A stretch of DNA of 64,000 nucleotides from Cryptomeria japonica (taxonomy: Eukaryota; Streptophyta; Pinopsida; Cupressales; Cupressaceae). The translations under genes were made by a program, and so were the position numbers. Positions 36,294 through 49,200 of this stretch are shown in pieces; position 1 is the first letter of the stretch; every line of letters begins with the position of its first letter. The notes under the pieces were generated by a model. The model did no database searches. It was given only the letters and a program-made list of their open reading frames with translations, and had not been told where the DNA came from. The DNA is taken from positions 626,699,740 to 626,763,739 of the forward strand of contig NC_081415.1 in NCBI RefSeq assembly GCF_030272615.1. Direction: 5' to 3'.

Positions 36294-36900
36294 TATGGGT
36301 TGTGGCAGATGTATTTTGATGGAGCTTGTTCCAAAGAAGGATCTGGAGCAAGGGTTCTTTTTGTGTCCCCGTCAGGTATAACTGTTAAATACTCATTTTT
36401 ATTGGCATTCCAGTGCACAAATAATACTGCAGAGTATGAAGCCCTGTTACTAGGACTTGAGGTTGCAAAAAGGCATGGAATCCGACTGTTGAATGTAATG
36501 GGGGATTCAGAATTGGTTGTTTGTCAGGTGAGATCTAAATATGCATCCAAGAATGATAGATTAAAGAAGTATAAGCATGCTGTTTGGGATGTTATTGAGC
36601 ATTTTGATGCATTTTCTATTAATTGGATAGAGCGAGCAAAAAATATTATGGCAGATTTCCTAGCTAATGTTGCTTTGAAAAATGATGATGCAACGCTAAC
36701 CAGTATTTCCACTGTGGAAATAAAATCTAGGCCTGCTATTCCTGATAATGTGTACAATTGGCAAGTTTTTGCTGATGATGAAGACATTCTTAGGTTTATC
36801 CAATGTGTTGATGATTATGATGGACAAAAGATTGATTGTAATACATTGGTGGAAGTGGTAGACAACAGAGAGACAGTGTTTGGAAATGATGTGGTCCAGT
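36294..36900 (+). pseudogene. E1 extra RNase H upstream of RT
   Basis: Reads M-Y-F-D-G-A-C, then A-E-Y-E-A-L, then G-D-S-E-L-V-V, then I-M-A-D-F-L-A, giving the complete D-E-D-D set of an RNase H1-type fold over about 125 residues. It is distinct from the degenerate RNase H after RT. All four residues are intact here, unlike the later one, so this domain probably does the RNA degradation. Shared with element A. Confidence 0.8.
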
Positions 36901-38560
36901 TGGAAACCAATGAAATACCTAAAGGGCTGGTGGAGCTGGAGAGCATGTCTAGTTATAATGATAGTTATTTAGATCAACATTCTACCACCAAGTTGGAAGA
37001 GTTAGAGGAGGTAAACCTGGGGACAAAATCATCCCCTAAGTTAGTATATATTGGAAAGAAATTACCCCCTCATGTCAGGACTAACCTTATTAATTTATTG
37101 AAAAGGTATAAGCATGTCTTTGCTTGGTCTTATGAAGACCTAAAGGCATATAGACAAGATCTTTTTCAGCATGAAGTTCTTTTACTTCCAGATGCTAAGC
37201 CTTTTAGACAGAAACAGAGGCCTATCAATCTTTTGTTAGAAACTAAAATGCAACAAGAGTTGACCAAATTGAGAGAAGGGGAGATTATCAAACCAATAAG
37301 GCATTCTTCATGGGTCTCCAATTTGGTCCCAGTGAGGAAGAAGAATGGAGACATCAGATTGTGTGTATATTTTAGGAATCTAAATGTTGCTTCCTTGAAA
37401 GACAACTACTCATCCCTAGATATGGAAGCCATGCTATAAAGAGTGACAGGATGTGATCTTTTATCCATGATGGATGGTTTCTTAGGATATAATCAAGTGT
37501 TGGTAAAGGAGTCTGAATAGTTTAAGACAAATTTCACTATTCCATGGGGAACTTATGTATATGTGAGAATGCCATTTGGATTAAAAAATGCAGGAGCTAC
37601 ATTTCAGAGAGCTATGGATGTAGCTTTCAAAGAATTCATAAACATCATCATGGTGGTATATCAAGATGATCTAGCTTGTTTCTCTAAGAAAGCTGATGAT
37701 CATTGTAGACATCTAGAGAAGGTGTTCAATAAAGCCTTGGAATTTGGTGTATCACTAAATCTCAAGAAATGTCATTTTGGGGTCACTGAGGGAAAGCTAC
37801 TGGGACACATAGTTTCCAAGGAGGGGGTAAGAATAGACCCTGAGAGAATTGAAGCAATCAATAGGGTGTCTGAGCCTAAAAATGTGAAAGGTATCCAATC
37901 CTTTTTAGGTAAAGTAAATTTTGTCAAGAGATTCATTGCAAACTTTGCAGAGATAGTGAAGCCTATCATCAAATTTCTTAAGAATGATACAAAATTTTAT
38001 TGGGATCAAGAAGTTTCAAAAGCTTTTGCTGAGATTAAGAAGGCAATCCAGGAGGCACCAGTGTTGAAATCCCCTGATTATAGTAAGCATTTTTCTCTGT
38101 TTTCTTTTGCTTCATATCATACGGTGGATGTAGTATTACTACAAAAGGACAATGAAGGATATGAACATCCCATAGCCTTCTACAGTAAGTCTTTGCAGGC
38201 GATAGAACTAAAATATGAAACCATGGAGAAACAAGCTTATGCCTTAGTTAAAGTTGTTAAGGCTTTTAGGCCATATTTAGTGAATGCAAATATCATTGCC
38301 TATGTCCCACATACTACAGTTAAAGATATTTTCTCTCAATCTGGGGTTACTGGGAAGAGATGCAGATGGATTAATAGAATTCAGGAATTCAACTTGGAGA
38401 TAAAGATCACCAAATTGGTGAGAGGTTTAGGTTTGGCTAAGCTCATGACTGAGTCGAATCTCATGAATTTAGAAATACACAATGTTGAGGTTAGAGATGC
38501 TTTGGTCACTAGTATTGAGAGGCAACCCTGGTACACAGAGATAATCCAAATTTTGAGAGG
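36901..38560 (+). pseudogene. E1 reverse transcriptase and degenerate second RNase H
   Basis: Linker with F-A-W-S-Y-E-D-L, then R-K-K-N-G-D-I-R-L-C-V-Y-F where a conserved Asp has become Tyr (about 37365). Stops at TAA 37437 and TAG 37518. The palm continues M-P-F-G-L-K-N-A-G-A and Y-Q-D-D (about 37660), with both catalytic Asp kept. The second RNase H (about 38070-38450) retains H-P-I-A-F-Y-S-K-S-L and W-I-N-R-I-Q but lacks a clear catalytic set. Confidence 0.87.
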
Positions 38561-39782
38561 TGACATACTCCTAGAAGAAATGACATACAATCAGAAAAGA
38601 ACTCTGAAACTGAAGTCCCAAAAATATGTGCTCATTCAGGGTGATCTTTTCTGGAGGAAAAGAGATGGAGAGTTATTAATGTGTTTGAATGAATTTCAAG
38701 CTAAACAGGTGTTGACTGAAATGCATGGAGTATGTGGAGGTCACTATTTTGCTACGACTACTGCCAGTAAGATAATCCGGGCTGGGTATTATTGGCCCAC
38801 CTTATTTAAAGATACCCATGCATATGTTTGGAGATGTGACCCATGTCAGAGATTCTCATCCAAGCTCAAGTATGAAGGAGCCTTACCACTAAATCCAGTC
38901 TCTGTAGAAGCTCCTTTTGTCCAGTGGGGCATTGATTTTATTGCAGAAATTGTTGAGAAGTCAGGGAGAGGTCTTGGATGGATCATAGCGGCCACTGATT
39001 ATTTCACCAAATGGATAGAAGCCATCCCTACAAGAAGAGCTACTAGTAAAGTTGTCATTGATTTCTTGATAGATAATATTGTAACTAGATTTGGAACACC
39101 TGCAAAATTGGTGATGGATAATGTCATGTGTTTCAGATCAAAAAAATTTGTAGGCTTTTGTACTAGTCACGGTATACTCATGTCATACTCTTCACCTTAT
39201 CACCCTCAGGGGAATGGACAAGCAGAATCCAATAATAAAAGCCTGTTGAATATCATCAAGAAAATCCTAGAAGAGAATAAAAGATCTTGGGATCAAAAGC
39301 TAAAGTTAGCTCTGTGGGTAGATAGAATAACAGTTAAGAAATCCATTGAAATGTCACCTTTTGAATTAGTTTATGGTGCGCAATCCAGATTGCCAGTAAA
39401 TAAGCTTCTTCCAGTGTATAAGTTTTTGCAAAATGAGGACATGGAGGTATCTGAACCAATGGAAAATAGAATGATCCAAATTGTAGAAATGGAGGAGCTT
39501 AGGACTTCTGCCCATAAGAAAAATCAGAAGATCCAGTTGCAGTCAAAGTATCTTTTTGATAAAAGGACATCACTAAGAAAGTTTCAAATTGATGACATGG
39601 TTCTTCAGTGGAATGCTAAAGGACAGGATAAGGGAAAGCATAAGAAATTTGAATCACTATGGATTGGCCCTTTTGTGGTTTGTGACTTAAATGGCAAGGA
39701 TTCATATTTCTTGAAGAATATGGATGATGAAATGCAGGAATTTCCAGTGCATGGACAATTCCTGAAGCATTATTTCTCTTAA
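38561..39782 (+). pseudogene. E1 integrase
   Basis: HHCC zinc domain (M-H-G, G-G-H-Y, C-D-P-C) at about 38720-38860. The core triad is complete: Asp in G-I-D-F (about 38930), Asp in V-M-D-N (about 39115) and Glu in G-Q-A-E-S (about 39225). The C-terminal domain has I-G-P-F and ends H-Y-F-S at TAA 39780-39782. No chromodomain. The 2,220-bp stretch from 37563 is open. It would insert the cDNA with a 5-bp duplication, as seen around this element. Confidence 0.9.
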
Positions 39783-39927
39783 TGTCCATACACGATAGGT
39801 CCTTTGTTTGTACATATTTTGTTCCTTTCCTGCTTTTTTGTTTTGGTCTGTGTTTTGGTCTGTTTCTCCAGAGTTTCTGAGTTTTCTTGTGTTGACCTTG
39901 CGATCAACCATCCCCAGTCAGAGCCGC
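39783..39927 (+). other. E1 pol to 3' LTR spacer without an obvious purine tract
   Basis: Only 145 bp, T-rich in its first half. The bases just before the LTR are mixed (CCCCAGTCAGAGCCGC), with no run of A/G as a plus-strand primer would need. Confidence 0.6.
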
Positions 39928-41078
39928 TATTATCACTGATCAAAAATGGACTTTTCTTTTCCCATGAATGGCTATGGTTTGTTGAAATTTTGAATAGGGT
40001 GCAGTTTCGAATGCTTCAGATTTGTTTTAGGCCTCAAGGGTTGAAGGGTTTGATTTTAGATCATCTTTTGTTTATTTTAAACCCTCTAGTTTCTAATCTT
40101 TCGTTACTTTATTCACTTAAGTAATGGGTCATGGGGTCATAGGAAGTGTTCCCCCTTGTTGTTTGCCTAGGCGGTCATGTTAATTAATTGAAAAATTTAT
40201 GCCTTATATGTTTTTCTCCTAAAGTTGTTGGGCCTAGTCACTAGTGCGCGTCTCGTGGGTGGATCCACGGCTTGCATTATTTCGCTAGGCAAAGTTGCGC
40301 GTAATTTAAAATCAGCGAAGTTCCAGAAATGACATGGCATGCCACATAGACGGTCCAGCTGGTTGATGATAGTGATTAAAATGGCAGCATGCGGCACAAG
40401 TGACAAGAGTCAGTGGGTCAGGATTAAAGGCTAAAAGGCGTGCCCTAGAGGTGAGTTAGGTGGTAGTCAGGAGATGACCTGGTGGGTATAGCTATCAAGA
40501 ATAAATTGTGGCCCAATGGCTTTCTCTCAGCAAATAAAAAAGTGACAAGTTAGCTTCGAAGGTGACTGGATGCCAGGTGTTCACAGTGAGTCAGCGGGCC
40601 CACCCCTCCCGAAAGCCTTTTCAGATAGTTAAATGCTGATTAACTTAAAAGATGATCTGACGGCCCGCGCTATTTGGCAAGGGTAAGGTGCTCATTTTTT
40701 ATACCCTGCGAAATAGTGAGAGTGAATGAGAGTCATCTATGTGTCATGATTGTGGCCCTGGAGGATATAGCTATTAAGAGTTTGTTGGGGCCCCGTGGTT
40801 TTCTTTCGGCGTATAACAAAGTGACAAGTCAGCTCCGAAGGTGACTGGACGCCAGGTGTTCACAGTGAGTCAGTGGGCACACCCCTCCTAAAAGCCTTTT
40901 CAGATGGTTAAAGGCCAATCAACTTAAAAGATGATCTGACGGCCCATGCTATTTCGCAAGGGCAAGATGCTCATTCTTTATACCCTGTAAAATAGCAAGA
41001 GTGAATGAGAGCTGTCCACGTGTCTGGTGACATGTGGTCTAAGAAAAAAGTGTGGGCCTGCCAAGGTGGAAGCGGCGG

Positions 41079-41085
41079 TATAAAG
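41079..41085 (+). promoter_or_regulatory. Candidate TATA box of the LTR ORF (E1 3' LTR)
   Basis: TATAAAG with the same flanks and the same 597-bp distance to the ORF ATG as in the 5' LTR. Confidence 0.55.
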
Positions 41086-41675
41086 GAAAGACATGCGGCC
41101 AGCGTTAAGTCGAATGCGAAGGAAATTTCAAGGCCAATGGTTGGGCGCCACGTGGTATCATATAGCCAATAGAGAAGCGGGACCTGACGTAGAGCCAAAG
41201 TTGTTAGTTAATCTAACGCTAGATCAAGTTTCTTTTGATCAGACGGTCGGCGCTATTTCGCAGGACCAAGCTGCCCGATAGTTATGGTTCACGAAGTTGT
41301 GAATGAGCAAAATGAAACACTTGCAGGAACGTTGTGACCCGTTGGAGCGAAAAATACAAATTCTTGTATGAATTCAATTTTGAAGGGACGGCCGAAGCAT
41401 GCAGCATCAATGTTGTAGTTAAGGCCCTATGTACAATATTTGATTTCCTATCAACCGGGTGAAGATATATTTTAAAGAATTTTGCAGAAGAGTAGATGCA
41501 GAGTTATTTTCTTCAGGTATAGAGCATGTCAGTTCAATTGTAGAGAAAATTCCTTCAAGCGAAGAACAGGTTCTCTCGTATTTTTGTGTAGCAATTCCTG
41601 TGTAGTGTTTTAGATAAGATAATTGATTCATCACAGAATTGTTTAAGAGTGGTATTCATTTCTTACGTTTTCAAA

Positions 41676-44600
41676 ATGGCTCCTAAAAGAGAATTTTCTG
41701 GCAAAGTTACCTATTCAGAAAGGAGTGTCTGTGATGATTTTTTAGAATAGTTGACGTTGTCTACTAATCAGGCATCAAAGGCAAAAGAATTAGTGCCCAA
41801 GGCTCCTCGTTTAAAGATAGGAGAAGGACTATATGACAAGGGTAATTGGTTGAGAGATCCACAGGTTGGATTGTCTGGGTTGGGGTTGTTTAAAATTGGA
41901 TTCGGAATCAGAAATTTTCCTGCTCTGCAAAACAGTATCTGGGAATTAGATGTCGGGAAATTTGTAGTCCCAAGGGTATTTATGGACATAGATCTATTGA
42001 CCCAAATTGAGCTCAACTATGATCCAGTCATAAAAAGCATTTGGGATATAAATGGGAAAGCCCTTGTCGAGATTAATGCTGAAGAATTCAGGAAAGATTT
42101 TATGCTTAATGAGTTCACCAATTTTCTAGAACCTATAAATTTCACATCATTAGCACAAATTTATGGTGCACAAAGGAGTCATCTTAGGAACGGGCCTCTC
42201 AAGGAGTTTTTTGTGAAGATAGGGGGGTTAACAGTTGTAGGACCCAACACACAAGAGCCCTTTTCATTAAGTATGTTCACCCTGAGGGATAAAGGAATGT
42301 ATTGGGCACTTTGCCAAGTTTTGGGAGAAGATGCTGAAGCAAATACGCGAAATCATTACCTATTAATGATTGCTTAGATTTTGAATCCTTCTCTTGCAAT
42401 TACATTTGATCATGCCTCTTTCATTGCTGATGCTATTCATGGAGGGTTAATAGGAATCAAGAATGGAAAGGTGGATAGGCCTTTCGGATGGTACTCACTC
42501 CTGATGCATCTTTTTCTTTTCAAAGGTGGTGATTACTTTGCCAGTGGACTGGACCTTGTTAAGGAGAAAGAAGGAGAAAAAATGTCGGTACAATTATGGA
42601 GTACTGTGTTGTCATGGGATAGAGAGGATGTCAGTTTTTTGAAGTTTGATAAATATTTTGCATCCAAGATAAAGACTCTCCTCTGCTCTGAGAACCCAAG
42701 AATCCCCAAAGTTCTTCTGGAATTCATAAGACCAAAAGAATTCACAGAGAACATAAAAATTGTCCATAACTGGGGTGACATTTACTTGTATCTAGTCTCC
42801 ACAGTTTTCAGAGTGTTTAGTTTTAGAGGCACCCATTTTTGCTCCCTTACCAAGCTCCTCTCAAAGTGGGAGTCGTAGAGATCCTTAGACAAATTGGTGG
42901 CTTACAAGAAGCAGAGTTGATAGGCAGGTGTAAAGGGACTATTTTCCCTGCAGATACCATAGCCCACCAATTTGTAATAACAAAGGGAGGTTGGAATTGC
43001 TTTGAGGATTTCCTCAAGCCTTATCATTTGTCCACTGTAGTGTCTTGGTGTGCTGATTCAGAAGACTTCTTCAACGGCATGTTTAGAAAGAAGGCAACAT
43101 GTAGAGGTAGGCCTCATCAATTTCAGTTTCTGGAAGACCTCATCAGAAATGAGTTTGATCTAGATGAGCAGGAGCTAAGGAAAGAGAAGTGGGTGGCTTA
43201 TAAGAAAACCTTAGATTTTGTGCATCAGTTTGATGCCAGCTATGACCCATTGTCTAGCTTTTTCCCACTGGAGGAGAAAATAAAGTTTTTGATTGTTTTC
43301 TTTGAAGATGTGATGCAGACACTATAGGAGAAGAGGGAAGCTATAATCAAAAGAAACCCTCAGAAGGCAAGAATGATCCTAAGTAGGTCAGCTTCCAACA
43401 AAGAAATCCCTCCTCGTGATTATACACTGCATAAGAAATCCAGTTATAGTGTGTTGATGCCTACAACAGGGGAGCCCTCTAGCTCCAAAGGAAAGAGGAA
43501 GATACAAGATGTCATTGAAATCCAAGAAAGCCCAAAGAAGAAAAGGGTGGGGAAAGAAGTACAATCAGATACACCTTTGTATTCCCCATCCCAATCCCCT
43601 GTCCATATAGGAAATGAGCAAGCAGTAGTTGAGCAACTCCTACAGTTAAGTAGTCTAGGGGAAATTGCCTACACTTATGATGAAGTGGAGGAAGGAATGC
43701 CAGAAGAACCCATTGCTGCTGAAATGGATATCACTACCACTGAACTTAAAAGCCAGGAGTGGGATCCTGAGATAAAGCAGGCAAGTAATGCCTTCTTAGC
43801 CGATAACAATTTTGTCACATCAGAAGCATTTAAGCAGTTTATATGCAAACAACATATAAATAAATATAATGCTAGATGTGAAAAGAGAAAGGTTGAGCAG
43901 TCCAATAAAGATCTAACCTTGGTAGAAGAGGAAATAAAGCAAGAGATGATGGAAGAATTCAAAACCATCACCCGTGAGCAGGGAAGAGATATGGTAGCAC
44001 AAGCTGGAGTGCTTATTTTACCCGAATGGGATATAGCAGAAACCCTGGTACTAGATGCAGTGAGAAAATAGACTAAACCCATGGAGGGAATTACTTTCAA
44101 TAAGGATAATGCTGCACTTGTAATGTGGTCTCTCAAGAGAAATGAGCGTAAGAAAAACAAAGACACCCTAGGGTCAAGTTACCTTGGTGGGATGATGGTG
44201 AAGAGAGTGCAAAGTACAGGGGCAGTGGAGGCTTCTAGCACTATGTTAGAGACTGCAAAATTTAGTGTTGCAGTAGCAGAGAAGGAAGCCAAAGAGAAAG
44301 AGACCCTCCAAGTTAAGTTGGAAATAGTTTTGAAGGCCTATAACAATGCCAAGGAGGAGGTAAGAGGTAAGGATAGCATCATTGCCAAGTTGCAGAGCCA
44401 GTTGACTGGACAATACCATCAAGGTGAGTCTTCAACACTGATGATCTCCTCTTCTCCTGCAAGACCTCCACCTACTAGCCCTATCATTGAGTTTCCACCA
44501 TCTCCAGCACCCTCCAGTTCTCAAATGGTTGAAATTACTCCTCGAGAATTAGAAAACTTGAAACAGGCTCAGGCCTTATATGCAAAGAAGTATGAGGAGA

Positions 44601-45316
44601 GAGTAAGGGCTACAATTTCTAGTTTTGCAGATACAATAAATGCCTCATTTCTCTACAACAATGTAGGTAAAATTATGGATATATGGAATGAGCTCAGGAG
44701 AGACAAGGCCATTTTGACACCTATTTTTGACAAATGCAGGCCTAGGGAGCAAGATTTAGAGTTTATGTGTGTATCCTGCAATGAAGCAAGGGCCAATCCC
44801 ATCATCAAATCCACTTTTGATGTCGCTAAAGTCTTAGTACAATTAGCAGCAGAGGTAGATAATGTGGATAGGAAGGTTAGTTTGTGCAAAAAGGAGTAAA
44901 CTGATCAAGTTTTTGAGTTGCTCCCAAGAGTTTTTGCTAGCCCGGATCAATTAAAGGACAAACAAATATGGCTTAAGCAGATAGAAAGTAAATTGGCAGC
45001 AAGAGTTAAAGGAATTATTGATCTAGATTATGCTTCTTTCTTTGTTTTGACAATACAAGAGATAGAGAAAATTAAGTCACATTATGGTTTTCTCAATTCA
45101 GTAGTCAACAAAATGAGAAATTCTTGGAAAAGGTTGACTAAGACCAAGGATAATGTGATTAATTTCTCATGGCTGACAAAAGAGGTGTATGGTGAGTGGA
45201 CAACTAAATATGCCACCCATGATCCGGAACAGTTGGAGAGTGCCCCTGAAAAGATAGAAGAGGTTGCAACTGAACAACTTATCAAAGAAACTGCAGAGGC
45301 CGAAAAGAGCTTGTAA
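41676..45316 (+). pseudogene. LTR-encoded accessory ORF, copy in the E1 3' LTR
   Basis: Starts M-A-P-K-R-E-F at 41676. Stops at 41748 (CAG to UAG), 42375 (CAG to UAG), 43325, 44069 and UAA 44897. One single-base deletion in a C run near 42831 moves the downstream part to another frame. The UAA at 44897 is at the same codon as 31392 in the 5' LTR, so it predates this insertion; E3 has a Tyr codon there. NLS-like S-P-K-K-K-R-V-G-K is present. It ends A-E-K-S-L at 45316. Confidence 0.8.
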
Positions 45317-45819
45317 CTATTTTGTGAAAAGTTTGTAACCTCTTTATTTTGAAAGAAATGATTGTAACAAACTCTCCTCGAGAAGTCCAAAGCTTTGTGC
45401 ATCCATGTTGTTATAAATGGATACCAGGGCTAGAAGAAGAGGGATCGCAAAGAATTGTAAGAATATGCTACAGAAATTTATCTGAGCTTTTCTAAGTCTA
45501 ATGGGGAATACTCAAAATTTCTTGTAATATTTCTTGAACTAAATATCAATATACAGACCATCAGTTTTGAGTGAAGCTTTGTGTTGTCTTCAAGTGTGTT
45601 GACAATTTGTTTACTATTTTCATTCTGAATAATCCAGGGTTGTTCTGTTTGAATGGAATTGCAAAGCAATTTTAGTAGAAGTGTTCATTAGCTTTTCTCT
45701 TTAGGAGGGAAATTAAAGATGCGGGGATCACTCATACCAGCAAACTCTTTGGAAGAGACTTTGAATTTTTATGATCATAGCTTAATTTGGAATGCATAAA
45801 TTCTTGTAGGTGTCAGGCA

Positions 45820-45828
45820 TATATAAGG
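45820..45828 (+). promoter_or_regulatory. Second conserved TATA box (E1 3' LTR)
   Basis: TATATAAGG, matching 32315-32323, located after the ORF and about 430 bp before the LTR end. Confidence 0.5.
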
Positions 45829-46252
45829 ACTAATAGAAACCAAGCCAATGGGACGCATAAAGATGTTTTGTTTGAGGAGTATCATCTGAGTTTAGATGAC
45901 TCTGTGACCTTGGATAAGGCACTGGTATTGATTGAAGTGGTTTATTGCATGTTTTGTTGATCGAAATGCTGAATTTAAGTATAGTTTCCATTCTTTGTTT
46001 TCAGTTGATTTCAAGGTGAATAGATCCACTGGTTTTCTGGACTGGTTTGTTGTGGGTTTATGTTTGAAAGTGTGAATTCAATTCACAAAGGTATAGCCAC
46101 TTGGGCTCTGAGTAAGTCTGAAGTGTAGAAGGTTCAATCAAACCTTGTCATATGTTGTCTTGAGAATTTCCTTATCTTTGATGTCTCTTCTGCACTGAGT
46201 TTAATCATATTATTTTAAGGATGTTAAAGGGAATAAGATTTTGAAGACAACA

Positions 46253-49200
46253 GATTCTTTAGAAAATATCTACGAGCCTGAGGTCCGAAGACAGCCTAAA
46301 AACCTTAGAGAGGTTGCTTGCTCGAGGATGCTACATCACATAAATGATCCTCATTCTGTAACAGTGCATTTCTGGAAAAGTGGTGCTCCTCAATCTTAGG
46401 TTTTCGCAGTTCCATACTGCGCTGAGCTCGTGGCTGCTTGTGCAAAGGCTTTTCATCCCACTTCGTGCTCCGTTAGTGGCTCTCACCTGAAATTGACCAT
46501 ATCTCTAGAAGCTATTAGGGAAATGCTATGCTTCCCAATCTTTGTAAATACAGAGGTCTTCTCAGAAAAATCCATGGAGGAGTTCTGGAGTACCAGGAGA
46601 GATGCTTTGTCTTTCTGTCAAAGTGCCCTCAATCGGAGCTTGTCAGCTAGACTTCCAAAGTTCCCTTTGTCCTACAGCAACCTAAAGCAATATGACCTCA
46701 AGGATATCTCATCTACCTTGGCATGGTTGTGTGGTCATGATAATGACCAGGATATCACAACTTCCATGATGGGTTTTCTTTTCAAATATAGGAAGCAAAG
46801 AGACTCTTTCCATTTCGACTTCTCTATGACAATCGCTAAGGCCATCGTTAAGAAATTATCTGAGTTCCAACAGTTGCGATGCTTCAGATTTTCTTCAGTA
46901 TTGGTACACTTGCTTTTGCATCAAAATGAAGCTTTCTTCACATAGTTCATGCACTTGGCTACTTATGATGAGTCAAGAAATGTAATGCCGGTGTCTTGTT
47001 AGATACCTCTGTTGTTGGCCTCTTATGATACCTACCTATTTTTAGATTTGTTCATGTCTCCTGTGCTCAAAGAATTTGGAGTGATTCTCGATGAACTTTT
47101 AGCTCATTTCTCCTAAATTCAGATGAACTGTATGCAGAATGAACGCCCTCCTTGCGATTGGTTTGTGGGCCCTGATTTTTCTTTCATCCGTGTGCATGGG
47201 TTCTTCGAGGAACCTTTCCGGCTACCCACTTAAGTAATTGACCGAACCCTAGCTCTGGAAATGGTAAGGCAGTTGGCAAGAATTGAGCAAGCAATTGGCA
47301 CTGGAAAGCATGATACCTCCATCACTAAAGATAACAAGGCCATTGGCCCAATTACTCTAGTAAGAAGAAAAGTAGCTAAGGAAACCCTGACTTCAGAATT
47401 GGTGCAGCTGGGTTTTGTAGTAATTAATGATTCTTGGAATTACGACCTTGATGGCTACTTAAGCAAAAGGAAAAATGCCGTGAGGCATGAACCTCAGAAC
47501 TTATGGACTAAGTGCACAAATCTCTGGGTTGATGACCCTAGCAAATATGTGGGCCCTGATGATTTTTCTATTTTGGAACGCCCTTCATGGTTAAAGTTTT
47601 ATTCTCCAGGATAAAGGTTCAACCCTGCGAAGCCTATTCCTCAGGCATTGTTGGAAAACATCAAGACTTTATCCTGGTCTAGAAAGAAAAGAAGATTTTT
47701 GGTTTTATCGTCAAGAGGTAAATCAGCTTAGAGCCAGCCTCGAGAATGTATCCCTAGATGAGCATTTTGAACAAGAATGGGGTAAAGTAAATAAATCTGA
47801 CAATGAGACAGGTGACAGTTCCTCATGCAGAGACTCATCTCCCAAGATAGCTGCCCAAGAGGAGTTTGGGATTATAAATATCGAAGGGCAGGAACCAGAG
47901 CCACAAATTCTTCCTCCTTTAGATAGCGCAACTCGCAGGCCTCATTCGCAGGCTAGTAAGAGGTGGTCCGAGAAGCAGTCCTTTGAGAGTCCTCCAAAGA
48001 AGAAGCCATATCCCAGCGTGTCAGGAGGGATCCCACCTAATACATTGACGGAAACATCTTCAGATCTTCAGATGCCGCATCCTTCTACTGCTCAAGTACA
48101 CTCTCTTTTCCCTTTTTCTCAAGCTCCAGATGTTCTTTAAACTACCCCCATGACTATGATGCAAACCTCAGTCCTTATTGCTCTCAGTTTAGCCCCGATG
48201 GTTATGCCGGTTAATCCCCAAGATGTGCTCGTATAGACTTTTGTCCTGTTCCCAGATGTGGTTTCCATATCCGTAGCTTTTCAATCGCCTGCATTAGAAG
48301 CAGTCCATGTATCGTGTAGGCTAGGTTTTGAAGAGTCATCTCCCCAGGCTATGGGCACAGCGTCTTCCAACCCTTTCCCATTAGTGGTTCCCCTTTTGTC
48401 CCATTATTTTCCCCACTAGCTGTAACCCATCCCATCCAACCTTCTTTTGCTGCCCCTTTTTTTTGCATTTCCCTTTTGCAGTCCCTCCTAGTGTAGCTTT
48501 TGCAGTTCAAGTCATCGATCATCCAGATGAGTTCCAGCAGCAGGTTGTTTATGATGGAACCACAAGCTTGAGTAAGACCAGCAAGTGAAAGGAGAAGGAA
48601 GGTGCTCGTCACGCCCAACCTCATTTACAAACACATTTCAGTGAGCAAAGGGATTTCTTCTACTTTGCAAATCTAGTTTCCAAGGTTGACAAGTGATAAT
48701 CTTAGATGAGACCTGATGACTACACACTACAGGCCATAAACGTTAGTCTCCAAAGAGCCACAACGTTTGACAAGGTTAGAATGATGGAGGAGACTTCCAA
48801 AGCGGTATCCACAGACTTTATTAAGAAAAGCCATCATTTGGAAAAGCTGCAAGGAGAGAATGTTAGTCTCCATGATTCCCTTACCCAACAAAGGAAGGAA
48901 GATAAGGATTGGGGCTTAAAGATCAATTGTCTACAAGGTCTGCTAACTCAGGCTAATTTAGAGAAAGGGAAGTTATAGTCAGCTCTTAACAATGTAAGTT
49001 CTCATCTAAAAAGTCAAGAAGCGACAAGAAATGTGGCTCTAAAGGAATTACAATAGAAGGACACAAAAATACAACGGTTCAAGGCTGCCTCCAAGTATGT
49101 CACGCAGGTCCAGATGCAGTTTTGCAAAGAAATCATTCTCAAAGAGGATTATGCCTGTCAACTAAGTGAAGCCCAAGTATCATGGTCAGAAGTAAAGACA

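Larger units (their letters stand above)
26422..46252 (+). mobile_element. Giant Ty3/Gypsy-type element E1 with 6.3-kb LTRs that carry an ORF
   Basis: A 19.8-kb element with LTRs 26422-32740 and 39928-46252, a PBS at 32745, one gag-pol frame (32940-39782) and a perfect TSD. The order inside pol is protease, RNase H, RT, RNase H, integrase, as in element A, suggesting the Tat group. Both LTRs carry a long ORF. A solo LTR of the same family is at 53543-59598. The LTRs together make up nearly two thirds of the element. Stops in gag-pol show this copy is dead, though the integrase triad is intact. Confidence 0.93.
39928..46252 (+). repeat. E1 3' LTR, 6,325 bp, containing an ORF
   Basis: Homologous to 26422-32740, including the 279-bp tandem duplication. 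Its first two bases are TA rather than TG. It ends ACA at 46252, directly before the TSD copy GATTC. Confidence 0.92.
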
